From Cystobacter fuscus DSM 2262 (lineage in GTDB: Bacteria > Myxococcota > Myxococcia > Myxococcales > Myxococcaceae), in the NCBI RefSeq assembly GCF_000335475.2, contig NZ_ANAH02000001.1, positions 248,001 to 312,000 of the forward strand: a stretch of 64,000 nucleotides of DNA, written 5' to 3'. The stretch's first letter is position 1. Each line of letters starts with the position of its first letter. Positions 8,586-17,830 of this stretch are shown here, piece after piece. Below the pieces are notes generated by a model. It ran no database searches. It saw only the letters and a list, made by a program, of their open reading frames with translations, and was not told the origin of the DNA. The translations under genes and the position numbers were made by a program.

Positions 8586-9851
8586 TCAGTGACGCAGCAA
8601 CCACGTCGCGAGCGGTTTCCAAGCGAGCGTCGGCGCATCCGCCGCGTACAGAAGGTCACCGTGGCCGAAGTCCTCGGCGACGCGCTCTGGCCCGAACCGC
8701 CGGACGACGAGCGTCGTGACGTCGCTCGACGACACCCGGGTCGTCGAGTACAGACCATGGTCGCCGAACCCGCCAGCGGCGCCGAGATAGAACAAGGGGA
8801 CGCGGATGTTCGCGAGCGAGGGCCTCGATGAAGCACCGCACCAGATCTCATCGAGTTCCACGGTCTCGCGCATCGACTGGTGCGGCGGCGCACTGGCGAA
8901 CCACGCGCTCACGACCTCTTCGGACGACTCGTGCAACTCCGAGACATTGCCCTCGGCATCGAGGAGCGGCGCGCTCAGGTGGTACACCGGCGTGTAGGGC
9001 GCGAGCCACCAGGTCAGACCCGCCAACGTGAGCAGGACTCCGCGATTGGTATAGGACGGGAACAAGGGAGAGATCTCATCGGGCGTGCTCCGAGCCAACT
9101 CGCCCGCCGTGATGAAGAGGCTGTTGCTGGAGTCGGTCACCCCCTGGGCCAGGGCGTCGCGTCCCGCCGAGGCATTGGCGCATGCCAGGGCCCGCAGGTC
9201 GGCGTCCTCGGGCGCGATGTCGTAGTAGATGTCGAGCGCGGCGATCGCCGAGACGTGGCGGCCGTCGGCGGCGGCGTACGCGTAGGCGAGCTGGGCGCCA
9301 TGCGAGAATCCGCCGAGCACGATCCGGCCAGCATCTCCGTCGGTGAGGCCCCGCGTCGCCCGTGCGAAGGCGAGCGCGACGGAGACGTCCCCGAGTTCCT
9401 GGGTGACCCCCATCTCGCCCAGGTCCGAGATGTCACCGTCGGCCCCGGGGAGCGTCCAGCGCCGATCGACTCCCCAGGTGTCGATGCCACGGGCCACCAG
9501 GTACGGGGCGAGCCCCGACGCGGACGACGCGGGATGGCCACGCGTCGGCACGAAGTTCGTGACGAAGTTGGCGAAGTCGCCGTGAAGCAACATGACCGCG
9601 TGCGCGGTCCGGCGCGGCCTCCACGGCGCGAGTTCGCGGACGACGCGATGGATGCGCACGCGTGCATTGGGCGTGGAACCGACACGAATATCGAATTGAT
9701 AGTGATAGATGTCCGCGGTGACATGCTCGCGCACCACCGCGAACGGTGAACCCACGGAGGCGACCTGCTCGGCTTCGGCGAACGTGGGAGGGGATGCGGC
9801 CACGGACGCGGTCGCGGAGAGAACGACGATCATGAAGCCAAGACGAGACAT
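8586..9851 (-). CDS. Secreted alpha/beta hydrolase
   Basis: 421 residues from the ATG at 9851, which has GGAG eight bases upstream and starts a clear signal peptide (MSRLGFMIVVLSATASVAA). The nucleophile elbow is GGFSHGAQ (G-x-S-x-G); HGDFANF supplies the oxyanion region and HGDLLYA near the C-terminus the probable catalytic His. Substrate is unknown; the fold covers esterases, lipases and peptidases. It converges with the DeoR gene. A decayed fragment of a close paralogue lies at 10963-11060, so the gene was once duplicated here. Confidence 0.82.
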   Translation of the reverse strand: MSRLGFMIVVLSATASVAASPPTFAEAEQVASVGSPFAVVREHVTADIYHYQFDIRVGSTPNARVRIHRVVRELAPWRPRRTAHAVMLLHGDFANFVTNFVPTRGHPASSASGLAPYLVARGIDTWGVDRRWTLPGADGDISDLGEMGVTQELGDVSVALAFARATRGLTDGDAGRIVLGGFSHGAQLAYAYAAADGRHVSAIAALDIYYDIAPEDADLRALACANASAGRDALAQGVTDSSNSLFITAGELARSTPDEISPLFPSYTNRGVLLTLAGLTWWLAPYTPVYHLSAPLLDAEGNVSELHESSEEVVSAWFASAPPHQSMRETVELDEIWCGASSRPSLANIRVPLFYLGAAGGFGDHGLYSTTRVSSSDVTTLVVRRFGPERVAEDFGHGDLLYAADAPTLAWKPLATWLLRH

Positions 9852-10117
9852 GAGAGAATCTCCGGGAACACCCGAGAACAAGCGAAAGGGCGATCCGGAA
9901 GGATACCAGGAATCAATCCATCGAACCAAGCCCGAGAAGACAATTCATCGAGGCCACACTCCCAATGAAATACCTCGAGTTCATGAAGACCTGATCGATG
10001 CCATACAGGAAACGTCTGGCGCCCCTCGCGTGAGAGGGGAAGCGGCGTGGAGCGCGGCTACCGGGTGCTACCCGGAACCTCCGGCAGAAGAGGGATGCTC
10101 CGCGGGAAGCCGAAAAG

Positions 10118-10894
10118 TCAGCCCCGGAGCCGCACCGACAAGCAGGTCACGCAGCCCTCGAGCTTCTCGAACTCGCTGATGTCCACCGCCACCACACGCA
10201 GGCCACGGTCCTCGAAGAGCCGACGCGTCCGCGGCGCGCTGGTGGACATCAGCACGGTCTCGGTGCCTTTGTTCTGGCCGAGTAGAACCACGTGGGCGCC
10301 GGCTGCCTCCGGCACCGGAAGGAAGCGATCCCACGTGCCCGGCTCTTCGACGAGCGGTTCGTGGCCGATGACCGTGCCATCCGGCAGGGCGGTGACCGCC
10401 GACTTCAGGTGCAGCACCTTGGTGAGCGGGACCCCCACGACCTCCGCCCCGAGGGGTGCGAGGTGGGCGCGGAGTTGCTCGACGCCAGGAGGGTTCGTGC
10501 GGCCGCCCAGGCCGACCCACACGGCGCCGTCGTGCTTGAGGACGTCGCCACCATCGAGGGTACCGGGCGCCTCGATCCGGGCGATCCGGTAGCCGAGCCC
10601 CCGCAGCGCCGCCTCGGTGCCGGCTGTCTCCGGCTTGCGCTCGTCCGCCCCGGGACGGCTGATGACCGCCAGATCGCCATACACGACGACGGTATCCTCG
10701 ACGAAGACCGAGTCCGGGCAATCGTCGGCCGGAGCCACCTCGATGGTCTCCCAGCCCTCGGCATGCAGGGCCGCGACGTAGGCCTCCCACTGCCGCCTCG
10801 CCAGCGCGAGGTCCACCGGCGTGCGCTCGATATGGGTGGTGATCCCGTCGGCCAGCCGCGGACTCGGCCGGCGAACCAGCGCCAGTTTCCTCAT
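10118..10894 (-). CDS. Dimethylarginine dimethylaminohydrolase (DDAH)-like amidinotransferase-fold hydrolase
   Basis: 258 residues. The start at 10894 gives the typical N-terminus MRKLALVRRPSP; an ATG nine bases earlier is also possible. Family features: DDCPDSVFVEDTVVV (substrate/FE(D)D region), LDGGDVL with Asp114 where Pseudomonas DDAH has its catalytic Glu, LHLKSAV with His162, and CVTCLS with the nucleophile Cys251. The family hydrolyses dimethylarginine to citrulline and dimethylamine; related enzymes act on arginine or agmatine. It stands alone between gene wrecks, with a 266-bp gene-free stretch (9852-10117) before the hydrolase. Confidence 0.85.
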   Translation of the reverse strand: MRKLALVRRPSPRLADGITTHIERTPVDLALARRQWEAYVAALHAEGWETIEVAPADDCPDSVFVEDTVVVYGDLAVISRPGADERKPETAGTEAALRGLGYRIARIEAPGTLDGGDVLKHDGAVWVGLGGRTNPPGVEQLRAHLAPLGAEVVGVPLTKVLHLKSAVTALPDGTVIGHEPLVEEPGTWDRFLPVPEAAGAHVVLLGQNKGTETVLMSTSAPRTRRLFEDRGLRVVAVDISEFEKLEGCVTCLSVRLRG

Positions 10895-10962
10895 GCCCCC
10901 CATCCTGCATCGCGGCTCGAACTCCCTCAAGCGGCTGGGTAGGCATCCGAGTCCCTGCGCCA

Positions 10963-11060
10963 ACCCCATCTCGCCCAGGTCCGAGACATCACCATCTGGC
11001 ACGGGAAAGATCAGCGTCTATCGGCCCCCATGTGTCGATGCCACCAGCCACCAGATGAGG
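10963..11060 (-). pseudogene. Fragment of a second secreted alpha/beta hydrolase gene
   Basis: About 98 bp align closely with 9413-9511 inside the hydrolase gene at 8586-9851 (shared DISDLGEMG-type and IDTWG-type coding stretches), but a one-base deletion near 11009 shifts the frame and both ends are lost. It lies immediately upstream of the DDAH start and may contribute its leader. Confidence 0.75.
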
Positions 11061-11128
11061 AAACCAGGGACCGAGCGATAGCGTGGCCGCGGCGGTGCGA
11101 TGGCCAGCACCACCGCTCGTTCTTCTCT

Positions 11129-11438
11129 CTGCCCGAGACCGGCCTCCTCATCGAGGATCACGCGCTCATCGGAGATTCGTACACGGCCGCGCTCGTTGCT
11201 CGAGATGGGTCCATCGATTTTCTCTGCCTCCCGGATTGAGGGCCCTCGAGCGCACCGCGCTCTGGGTGTCCGAGGTCTGGACGCAGCCCGACCATGGCAT
11301 CTGGGAGATGCGGGGTCCGAAGCGTTCGTTCACCGCGTCCAAGGTGTCGGCAGCCATCTCGCGCTCGTGAACACCGCCTATAGCCTCTTCGAGGAGCGCA
11401 AGCCCCCGCGGCAAGCGGAGGCCGAGGCCTGGTCCTGA
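11129..11438 (+). pseudogene. Wreck of a GH15 glucoamylase/trehalase-like gene
   Basis: Three pieces of one family occur in order in three frames: the N-terminal signature [20 protein letters not shown] and SIDFLCLP (to 11239), then WTQPDHGIWEMRGPKRSFTASK (to 11370), then SHLALVNTAYSLFEE (to 11438). Intact GH15 proteins have about 350 residues between pieces 1 and 2 and over 100 between 2 and 3, so this is a gene reduced by internal deletions and frameshifts. Confidence 0.8.
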
Positions 11439-11561
11439 AGGGCGCGGAGCGGGATGGCGGGTGAACAGTGACGCGGGACTCGAGTGCCGCACGCGCGAGC
11501 CCTGCTTGCCGGTGCGCCGTCCCCCCCCTAGTTTGCCCTTGAGGTGGGGGGGGTGGGCTCC

Positions 11562-12029
11562 ATGAAATGGCCACGAGGGGTGACCACCGCGGCGGCGCGG
11601 TGGCTGGGACTGTTGACGTGGGTGCCATTCTCCGCGCAGGCGTCGGTCCTCGGCGGCGACGCGCTGGACACCCTGGCGGAAGTGCTCAGCTGGATCGTCA
11701 TCATCGTCGCCCCGGTACTGTTGATCGCCGGGTTCTGGATGATCCACATCCTCCCCGAGAAGATCGCCGAGAAGCGGCATCACCCGCAGCTCGAGGCCAT
11801 CAAGACCCTCTGCTTCCTGTCGCTGTTCTTCGGTGGGCTCTTGTGGCCCCTGGCGTGGCTCTGGGCCTACTCCAAGCCGATCCTGTACAAGCTGGCGTAT
11901 GGCGAGGATCGGGTCCGCCCCGAGCCCCGCGCCGAGCTCGCCGAGGCCGGCGTGGAAGCGCCGCCCACGGCCCACCCCGAGCCGCCCACCCAGGGGCCTG
12001 CCGCCGACGGGCGGGGGGAGCCGCACTGA
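11562..12029 (+). CDS. DUF3302 membrane protein (YiaW-like)
   Basis: 155 residues. A signal-like first helix precedes VLSWIVIIVAPVLLIAGFWM and a second membrane helix around FLSLFFGGLLWPLAWLWAY, then a Pro/Ala-rich tail. The pattern fits DUF3302, whose Escherichia coli member YiaW is encoded beside the membrane fusion protein YiaV. Here too the next gene is a YiaV-like fusion protein, overlapping in TGATG, so the two are translationally coupled. I chose the ATG at 11562; GTG codons at 11544 and 11553 are alternatives. Function unknown. Confidence 0.8.
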   Translation: MKWPRGVTTAAARWLGLLTWVPFSAQASVLGGDALDTLAEVLSWIVIIVAPVLLIAGFWMIHILPEKIAEKRHHPQLEAIKTLCFLSLFFGGLLWPLAWLWAYSKPILYKLAYGEDRVRPEPRAELAEAGVEAPPTAHPEPPTQGPAADGRGEPH

Positions 12030-13210
12030 TGGAACTGATACTGCTCCTCATCTACTCGCTCGTCGTCTGGCTGGTCTTCTTCAAGCTCAAGCTCCTGCCG
12101 TGGAACTTCGTCTCCCAGGTGATCGTCATCACCCTTCCCGTGATTGGGATCGCGGTGTTGATCCTGCTCGCCAACGTCTACGCGCCGTCTTCGTCGGACG
12201 TGCGGGTGATGAACTACGTCGTGCAGATCGTGCCGCGCGTCTCCGGACGCGTCATCGAGGTGCCGGTCGAGCCCAACAGCGTGGTGAAGAAGGGGGATGT
12301 GCTCTTCCGCATCGATCCCACGTCCGCGCGGCTCGAGGTCGACGGGATGAGGGCCAAGGTGAAGGAATTGGAGGCGAGGGTCGCTGGCGCCCGAGCCAAT
12401 GAGCGGCAGTTGGGTCTGGAGCGCAAGACGGCCCAGGGGCGGAGGGCGGCCATCGCGGCCCGGCTCGAGCTCGCCCGGCGGCGCGTCCGGCAACACCAGA
12501 CGCTCGCGTCCAGCGGGGCCGGCAATCAGTTCGATCTGCAGCAGATGGAGGCGGAAGCCAAGAACCTCGAGGGCGAGCTGAGCGCGGCGGCTGCCTCCGT
12601 GGGACAGGCCACGCAGAAGCTCGAGGCACGGACGGACGACGGTACACTCGTCGAGCTCGCCGCGGCCAAGGCCGCGCTGGACCACGCGCGCGCCGCCCTG
12701 GCCGATGCCGAGTGGCGCCTCAAGGAAACCGTGACGTATGCGCCCGCCGACGGGACCGTGGTGAACCTCCAGCTTCGCGCTGGCTCCTACGCGGCGGCCC
12801 TTCCCATCTCCCCCGTGATGGGCTTCGTGGAGAACGAGCAGTACCTGGTCGCGCTCTTCAATCAGAACGAGCTGCACAAGGTGCAACCTGGTGACGAAGC
12901 GGAGGTCACGCTCCTGGCGTTTCCCAACCGGGTCATCAAGTGCCGTGTCGAGTCCGTGGTCTGGGCGACAGGACAGGGGCAGCTTCCCTTATCGGGAACG
13001 ATCCCCGAGACGGGGGCTCAATCCCAGGCTCCCGGGCGCTATGCCGTCAAGCTCAGGGTCGACGAGAAGGAGGGCTCCGTCCTCCTGCCCGCGGGAGCGC
13101 GCGGAAACGCCGCCATCTACACCCACGGGCTTCACCCGGTCCACATCCTGCGCAAGGTGATTCTCCGGGTGGGAACCAAGGTGGATTGGTTGATTCTCAA
13201 GCTGCACTGA
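12029..13210 (+). CDS. HlyD family membrane fusion protein (YiaV-like)
   Basis: 393 residues. Two N-terminal membrane helices (residues about 3-20 and 30-50) precede a lipoyl/barrel-sandwich half (VPRVSGRVIEVPVEPNSVVK and KGDVLFRID), a long helical hairpin (about 105-220) and the second half (YAPADGTVVNLQLRAGSY) with a beta-barrel region. These periplasmic adaptors join an inner-membrane pump to an outer-membrane channel. The start overlaps the DUF3302 stop. The outer-membrane factor gene follows after 14 bases, but no pump gene is present. Confidence 0.9.
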   Translation: MELILLLIYSLVVWLVFFKLKLLPWNFVSQVIVITLPVIGIAVLILLANVYAPSSSDVRVMNYVVQIVPRVSGRVIEVPVEPNSVVKKGDVLFRIDPTSARLEVDGMRAKVKELEARVAGARANERQLGLERKTAQGRRAAIAARLELARRRVRQHQTLASSGAGNQFDLQQMEAEAKNLEGELSAAAASVGQATQKLEARTDDGTLVELAAAKAALDHARAALADAEWRLKETVTYAPADGTVVNLQLRAGSYAAALPISPVMGFVENEQYLVALFNQNELHKVQPGDEAEVTLLAFPNRVIKCRVESVVWATGQGQLPLSGTIPETGAQSQAPGRYAVKLRVDEKEGSVLLPAGARGNAAIYTHGLHPVHILRKVILRVGTKVDWLILKLH

Positions 13211-13224
13211 GCAAGGGAGGGAAC

Positions 13225-14685
13225 ATGCTCGATCGCGAGCGGCGGGTGTGGCTCCGGGTCGGGGCGATGCTCCTGGTGGGCTGCGGTGTCTCGGCGTGCC
13301 CCACTCACGCCCCACCACGGGGCCAGGCGGTCCGCCAGAAGGCCCTCGTGCATACGTCGCTCGCCACCGCCTGGACATCCCCGGGCGGGCTGGAGGGAGA
13401 CATTCAGGACGGGTGGCTGGCGACGTTCGCGGACGAGCAACTCCAATCCCTGGTCACCGAGGCGCTCCACCACGATCCGGACCTCCGCGCCGCCGCGGCG
13501 CGGGTGGAGCAGGCGGCGGGCTACCTGGGGGTTGCCCGCGCGGCGCTGTTTCCTTCCCTCGACGTCCAGGGAAAGGAGTCGCTCGGGCTCGGCCAGGGCC
13601 TGACCGGCGTGCTCCGTGGCATCGACATCTCCGCCGGATGGGAGATCGATCTGTGGGGGAAGCTCAGGTATCGATGGAACGCGGCCGGCGAATCGATGGC
13701 CGCGGCCGAAGCCGAGCTCGAGTTCGCCCGGCAGTCCATGGCGGCGACCCTGGCCAAGGGTTGGTTCCTGGCCACGGAGGCCCACCTCCTGAGGGGGATC
13801 GCGACCCAGAGGGTCTCGATGGGCGAGGAGCTCGTTCGACTCACGACCACGCGCTGGCAGGTCGGAGCGGCCAGTGAGCAGGAGGTGGCGCTGGCGCAGG
13901 CGAGCGTGGAGTCGTATCGAGACACCTTGAAGCAGGCCGAGCTGGCCCGCGTGCGGGCGGTACGCGCGGTGGAGCTCCTCGTCGGGCGTTATCCGGCGGG
14001 GGCGCTCGCCCCCAGGGAAGACCTGGTCGAGCTTCCGGGGGCGGTCCCCGCCGGGATTCCCGCCTCGGTGCTCGAGCGGCGGCCGGACCTGCTCGCCGCC
14101 GAACGGCGCGTGGCCGCCGCGTTCGACCGGATGCAAGAGGCCAAGGCAGCGCGGCTCCCCTCGCTGCGCCTCACGGGCGCCGTGGGCTTCGTCGACAGCG
14201 ACGTGGTGGTGTTGAGGGAGACGCTCACCAATCCCGCCGGAGGCCTCGCGGCGGGGCTGTTGGCGCCGATCTTCCATGGAGGAGCCCTCGCGGCGCAGGT
14301 GCGCATCCGGACGGCGGAACAGGAGGAGGCCCTCGCCGCGTACGCGGCCGCGGCCTTGCGCGCCACGAACGAGGTGGAGAACGCGCTGACGAGCTCGATG
14401 ATCCTCCGCGAGCGCCGCCAACTCCTGGAGAAGGCGCTCGCCGGACACGAGCGTGCGCTCGAGCTCCTGACCATCGACTACGACGTTGGGAAGATCGATC
14501 TCCGGACATTGCTCCAGCAGAACCTGCTCACGGATGCAGCGAGGATTTCGCTCTTGCGCGTCCGGAGCGAGCAACTGCTTCAGCGAATCAATCTCCATCT
14601 GGCGCTGGGGGGCGGCTTCCTGACTCCGGCGGAGGCGAAGCCTGGTGGGCAGCAACCGATCGGGAGCCCCACCCCGGGGAGGTAG
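13225..14685 (+). CDS. NodT/OprM-type outer membrane efflux lipoprotein
   Basis: 486 residues. AGGGAGGG lies just before the ATG. The signal sequence ends with lipobox VSAC, so the mature protein is probably acylated. Two OEP repeats follow (about 55-250 and 275-465), each predicted to give two beta strands and long helices of a TolC-like trimeric channel; DISAGWEIDLWGK and GLLAPIFHGGALAAQVRIR are typical strand regions, and RRPDLLAAERRVAAA opens the second repeat. The operon with the fusion protein suggests one export system. Confidence 0.9.
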   Translation: MLDRERRVWLRVGAMLLVGCGVSACPTHAPPRGQAVRQKALVHTSLATAWTSPGGLEGDIQDGWLATFADEQLQSLVTEALHHDPDLRAAAARVEQAAGYLGVARAALFPSLDVQGKESLGLGQGLTGVLRGIDISAGWEIDLWGKLRYRWNAAGESMAAAEAELEFARQSMAATLAKGWFLATEAHLLRGIATQRVSMGEELVRLTTTRWQVGAASEQEVALAQASVESYRDTLKQAELARVRAVRAVELLVGRYPAGALAPREDLVELPGAVPAGIPASVLERRPDLLAAERRVAAAFDRMQEAKAARLPSLRLTGAVGFVDSDVVVLRETLTNPAGGLAAGLLAPIFHGGALAAQVRIRTAEQEEALAAYAAAALRATNEVENALTSSMILRERRQLLEKALAGHERALELLTIDYDVGKIDLRTLLQQNLLTDAARISLLRVRSEQLLQRINLHLALGGGFLTPAEAKPGGQQPIGSPTPGR

Positions 14686-14790
14686 GCCCGTCCTTGCCGG
14701 GCCCCCGCCGCGCCGTCTGCCCATGGCACTTGTGAGCCACCACCCCACGCCCCAGTTTTGCGGCATCCCTGTGGAGGAGGTTCTGAAGAC

Positions 14791-15450
14791 ATGAGAATGC
14801 GTCGATGGTTGTGGAGCGCGGGGCTGCTGGCGGTCATGGGCATGAACGTTGGCTGTGCCCACAACGAGGAAAAACAGGCACGCCACCAGACCGAGAAGGT
14901 GGGTGAGGCCGTCGCGGAAAAGGTCCGCTTCACGGACCAGCTCGTCCTGTTGAATCAGGGGCAGATCACGCTGGGCCAGCTCGCCATGCGCAAGTCCAAC
15001 AACCCCGAGGTGAGGCGCTTCGCACAGGATCTGATCCGGGACCATCAGCGAAACCAAGCCGACCTGGAGGCACTGGCCCGGACCAAGGCCTTGTCGTTGG
15101 CCGTGCTGGACCTGGGCTGGGAACAGCGGGGGGTCGGTGGCGCGGGCTACGAGGGCGCGCAGAAGGGCGTCGAGAAGGGTGGCCGGCACTACGACAAGAA
15201 GCTCGACAAGCAGGTGGACCAGTTCATCGACAAGCGCGACCAGCTGGCGGTCCTGAGCAGCAGAGAGTTCGACAGGGCCTTCCTGGACGAGGTGCGCGAG
15301 GAGCAGAAGCAAGGCGGGAAACTCGTCGACGAGGGCCTGGACAAATACCGCGATGACGCGGCGATGGCCGTGTTCCTCTCGAGGACCGCGCCGGTGCTCA
15401 ACAGCCACGAGCAGCGGGCCGAGTCGCTCCAGGGCATCATGAGGGAATGA
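14791..15450 (+). CDS. DUF4142 lipoprotein
   Basis: 219 residues. GGAGGAGG precedes the ATG by a slightly long spacing. The lipobox is NVGC after a short hydrophobic leader. The body is helical and charged, with the DUF4142 pattern of two ferritin-like helical pairs (FTDQLVLLNQGQITLGQLA, NPEVRRFAQDLIRDHQ, AFLDEVREEQKQG). The family is periplasmic and of unknown role. The first helix pair is separated from the second by a Gly-rich insertion. It follows the efflux genes after a 105-bp gap. Confidence 0.8.
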   Translation: MRMRRWLWSAGLLAVMGMNVGCAHNEEKQARHQTEKVGEAVAEKVRFTDQLVLLNQGQITLGQLAMRKSNNPEVRRFAQDLIRDHQRNQADLEALARTKALSLAVLDLGWEQRGVGGAGYEGAQKGVEKGGRHYDKKLDKQVDQFIDKRDQLAVLSSREFDRAFLDEVREEQKQGGKLVDEGLDKYRDDAAMAVFLSRTAPVLNSHEQRAESLQGIMRE

Positions 15451-15456
15451 GCGCCC

Positions 15457-16875
15457 GTGGGGATGAACGTGGGAGCGGCGCCCGCCCCTCGCGGCTGGCG
15501 GGCGCCTTCCGTGAGACCGCGGCCCACCGGGCTCCGGGGCGAGCACCCGCGGAGTCGGCTCTGGGCACGCAACAGCGTGTGGCTGCTGCCCGCCTTGGGA
15601 GCGGTGCTGGGAGCCGGGCTGGCCGGGTTCTTCGTGGCCAACCCCCTCGACACCAACCACTGGCTGCTGCGAGGCCTGGCCTGGCGCACCTCCGTCCAGC
15701 AAGCACGGACGGGCCTTGGTTCGGTGTTGGGGGTGGTGCTCACCATCCTGAGCATCGCCCTGTCGCTGTCGCTGTTGGTGCTGCAGAACATCGCCAGCCA
15801 GTACTCCCCGCGCCTGCTGCGCCTCTTCATGCACAGCCTGGGCTTCCGCATCCTCATCCCCACATTCGTGGCCACGGTTGTCTACTGCCTGGCCGGCATG
15901 TACGCGTTCGGCTTCGTGGAAGACCATGGCGTGGCGCCTCGTCCGGCGCTCTCCATCGCCATGCTGCTGCTCGTCTGCTGCGGCATGGCCCTGATCTTCC
16001 AGACGACGTCCACGCTCGCCCTGGTGCGCGCCGAGCAGATCGTCCGCCAGACGAAGGCGTACTCCCTGAAGGTGGCGCACAAGCTGGACCGGCGGCGCCG
16101 CCTGGACGTGGAGCAGCCCCTCTCCGCCCCAGCCCACTCCGGCACGTGGCGGCCCGTGTCCTCTCCTTCCTCCGGCTTCGTGGTGGACATCGACGCGCGG
16201 GCACTGCTGCGGCTGGCCGAGGCCCGCGGGCTCGTCATCCACGTGGACGTGGTCATCGGCGAGCCCGTGGTGCGGGGCGGGCGGCTCGGCCGGGTGATCT
16301 CGGAGAGGGGGCCCCTCACGGAGGACCCGCCCATGGAGCGAGCCGTGGAGCGCACCGTGCTCATCGGCCCCTGGCGCGAGCCGGACAGGGACCTGGCGCT
16401 CGGAGTGCGGCAGCTCGTGGACGTGGCCATCAAGGCGCTCTCGCCGGGCATCAACGATCCGTCCACGGCGGTGGAGTCCCTGGACCAGCTCACCGTCCTG
16501 CTGTGCGAGCTGTGCGCGCTGCGGCAGGGACCCCGCGTCCTGGCGGACCCGGAGGGCCGCCCGCGCGTCTTCCTCCCCGCGCTGGAGCTGGGGGACTACC
16601 TCCTGCTGGCCACCGAGCAGATCAGCCGCTACGGCGCCGGAGAGTCGGCCGTGGTGCTGCGGTTGCTACGATTGGCCGGAGAGGTGGGGCTGAGAGCCAG
16701 GCGGGAGCAGGACCAGCGGGCCACCCGCGAGGTGCTCCATCAGGTGCGCGCGGACGCCGAGTCGGCCCTGGGCGGCTCCTCGCGCCTGCCGCTGCTGCGG
16801 CGCTACGCCGAGGAGGTGGAACGGGCCCTGGAGCACACCGAGCCCTTGCCGCCCCTGCCCGCGCTCGGCTTCTGA
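15457..16875 (+). CDS. DUF2254 membrane protein
   Basis: 472 residues. Four N-terminal membrane helices (about 40-60, 90-115, 135-160, 175-195) precede a cytoplasmic or periplasmic domain with the family motif RDLALGVRQLVDVAIKALSP followed by GINDPSTA. Function is unknown. The start is uncertain: GTG at 15457 and ATG at 15463 are both plausible. It begins six bases after the DUF4142 stop and is probably in the same operon. Confidence 0.85.
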   Translation: MGMNVGAAPAPRGWRAPSVRPRPTGLRGEHPRSRLWARNSVWLLPALGAVLGAGLAGFFVANPLDTNHWLLRGLAWRTSVQQARTGLGSVLGVVLTILSIALSLSLLVLQNIASQYSPRLLRLFMHSLGFRILIPTFVATVVYCLAGMYAFGFVEDHGVAPRPALSIAMLLLVCCGMALIFQTTSTLALVRAEQIVRQTKAYSLKVAHKLDRRRRLDVEQPLSAPAHSGTWRPVSSPSSGFVVDIDARALLRLAEARGLVIHVDVVIGEPVVRGGRLGRVISERGPLTEDPPMERAVERTVLIGPWREPDRDLALGVRQLVDVAIKALSPGINDPSTAVESLDQLTVLLCELCALRQGPRVLADPEGRPRVFLPALELGDYLLLATEQISRYGAGESAVVLRLLRLAGEVGLRARREQDQRATREVLHQVRADAESALGGSSRLPLLRRYAEEVERALEHTEPLPPLPALGF

Positions 16876-16903
16876 GCGGCCCGAGCCGCCGCCCGCCATC
16901 GGC

Positions 16904-17830
16904 TCAGCGCGCCCTCGCGAGGAACACGCCGAGCAGGAGCACGCCTCCCGTTCCCGCCGCGAGGACCCAGGGCTCGCGCAGGCGCTCCGCCAATGGGGCC
17001 AGGAGGCCGTGCGACACCTCCCGGCTCGCCCGATGGAGCACGCTCTCTCCCGCGAGGGATGCTTCCAGCGCGCGCACCTGGCGGACCAGTTCCTCGGAGG
17101 CACCTCGCACGCACGCCGCGGCGGCCTGCTCCGTCACCTCCACCGTGGCGCGGCGCACGGCTCCCTCCGCCGCGCCCCGCCGGGCCTTCAGCTCCGTGTC
17201 GAGCTGCTCGACGAGCGCGTGAACGAAGCTCCGCCCCGCGCGCTCGAGAAAGGAGGAGAAGACCTCGGTCTTCTCATCCATCGTCGAGCCGACTCCCTCG
17301 ACGAAGCCGCGTCCCACCTGGGATGCGAGCCCGGCCACCTCCGGCGCCAGTTGGGGCATGCAGACATGGAGCTGCTCCAGCGCTCCTTCGACCGCTCCAG
17401 TGGCCATCATCCGGGCCCGGTCTCCAGGCCTGCGGATTTCCAGCTGGCGGCTCGCGGCCACCTCCGCCGAGCGCTCCAGCCACTGGTTCACACGATCGAG
17501 CAACTCCTGGGAGAGCGCGGTCCAGCCAGGCGTCGAGCGCCGGAACTCCCCGAGCGCGCCCTGAACCACCTCCTCGGCGATGACGCGCGCCCTGGCTCCC
17601 GGTTGCCAGGCTGGGCGCTCGGCCGCCTCGTGCGCCATGCGTCCGAGAATCGCCAACACATCCCGCAGGAGGTCCTGGAACTGTCCGTCGAGCTCCGGAA
17701 GTCCGGCCCGCAACTCCTCGGTGGCACCGCGCACGGCGCCGCTGGCGATCCCCTCGGTCGCGAGACGCCCGGCGGAGAGGGTGAGTTGCCGCAACAGTTC
17801 CCCCGGAGACAGGCGCGACTCCTTGCTCAT
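16904..17830 (-). CDS. Helical protein with C-terminal membrane anchor, function unknown
   Basis: 308 residues; the start at 17830 has GGGAG at a good distance. No family recognised. The body is almost wholly alpha-helical with recurring segments of the type GxVRxATEELRxxLPEL and EGALEQL, spaced about 50-60 residues, suggesting a repeated helical bundle. The C-terminus is a single hydrophobic helix (WVLAAGTGGVLLLGVFLA) ending in basic residues, as in tail-anchored proteins. It lies 136 bases downstream of another helical membrane protein on the same strand, and the two may form one unit. Confidence 0.7.
   Translation of the reverse strand: MSKESRLSPGELLRQLTLSAGRLATEGIASGAVRGATEELRAGLPELDGQFQDLLRDVLAILGRMAHEAAERPAWQPGARARVIAEEVVQGALGEFRRSTPGWTALSQELLDRVNQWLERSAEVAASRQLEIRRPGDRARMMATGAVEGALEQLHVCMPQLAPEVAGLASQVGRGFVEGVGSTMDEKTEVFSSFLERAGRSFVHALVEQLDTELKARRGAAEGAVRRATVEVTEQAAAACVRGASEELVRQVRALEASLAGESVLHRASREVSHGLLAPLAERLREPWVLAAGTGGVLLLGVFLARAR

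Noticed and set aside
14836..15480. Shared MGMNVG coding stretch at the DUF4142 leader and the DUF2254 start as a duplication
   Set aside because: Only about 15 bases match and the contexts differ; likely chance.
13132..16242. 1036-codon open frame on the - strand
   Set aside because: Runs antisense through the NodT, DUF4142 and DUF2254 genes, all of which have recognisable families; low-complexity His/Arg/Gly composition.
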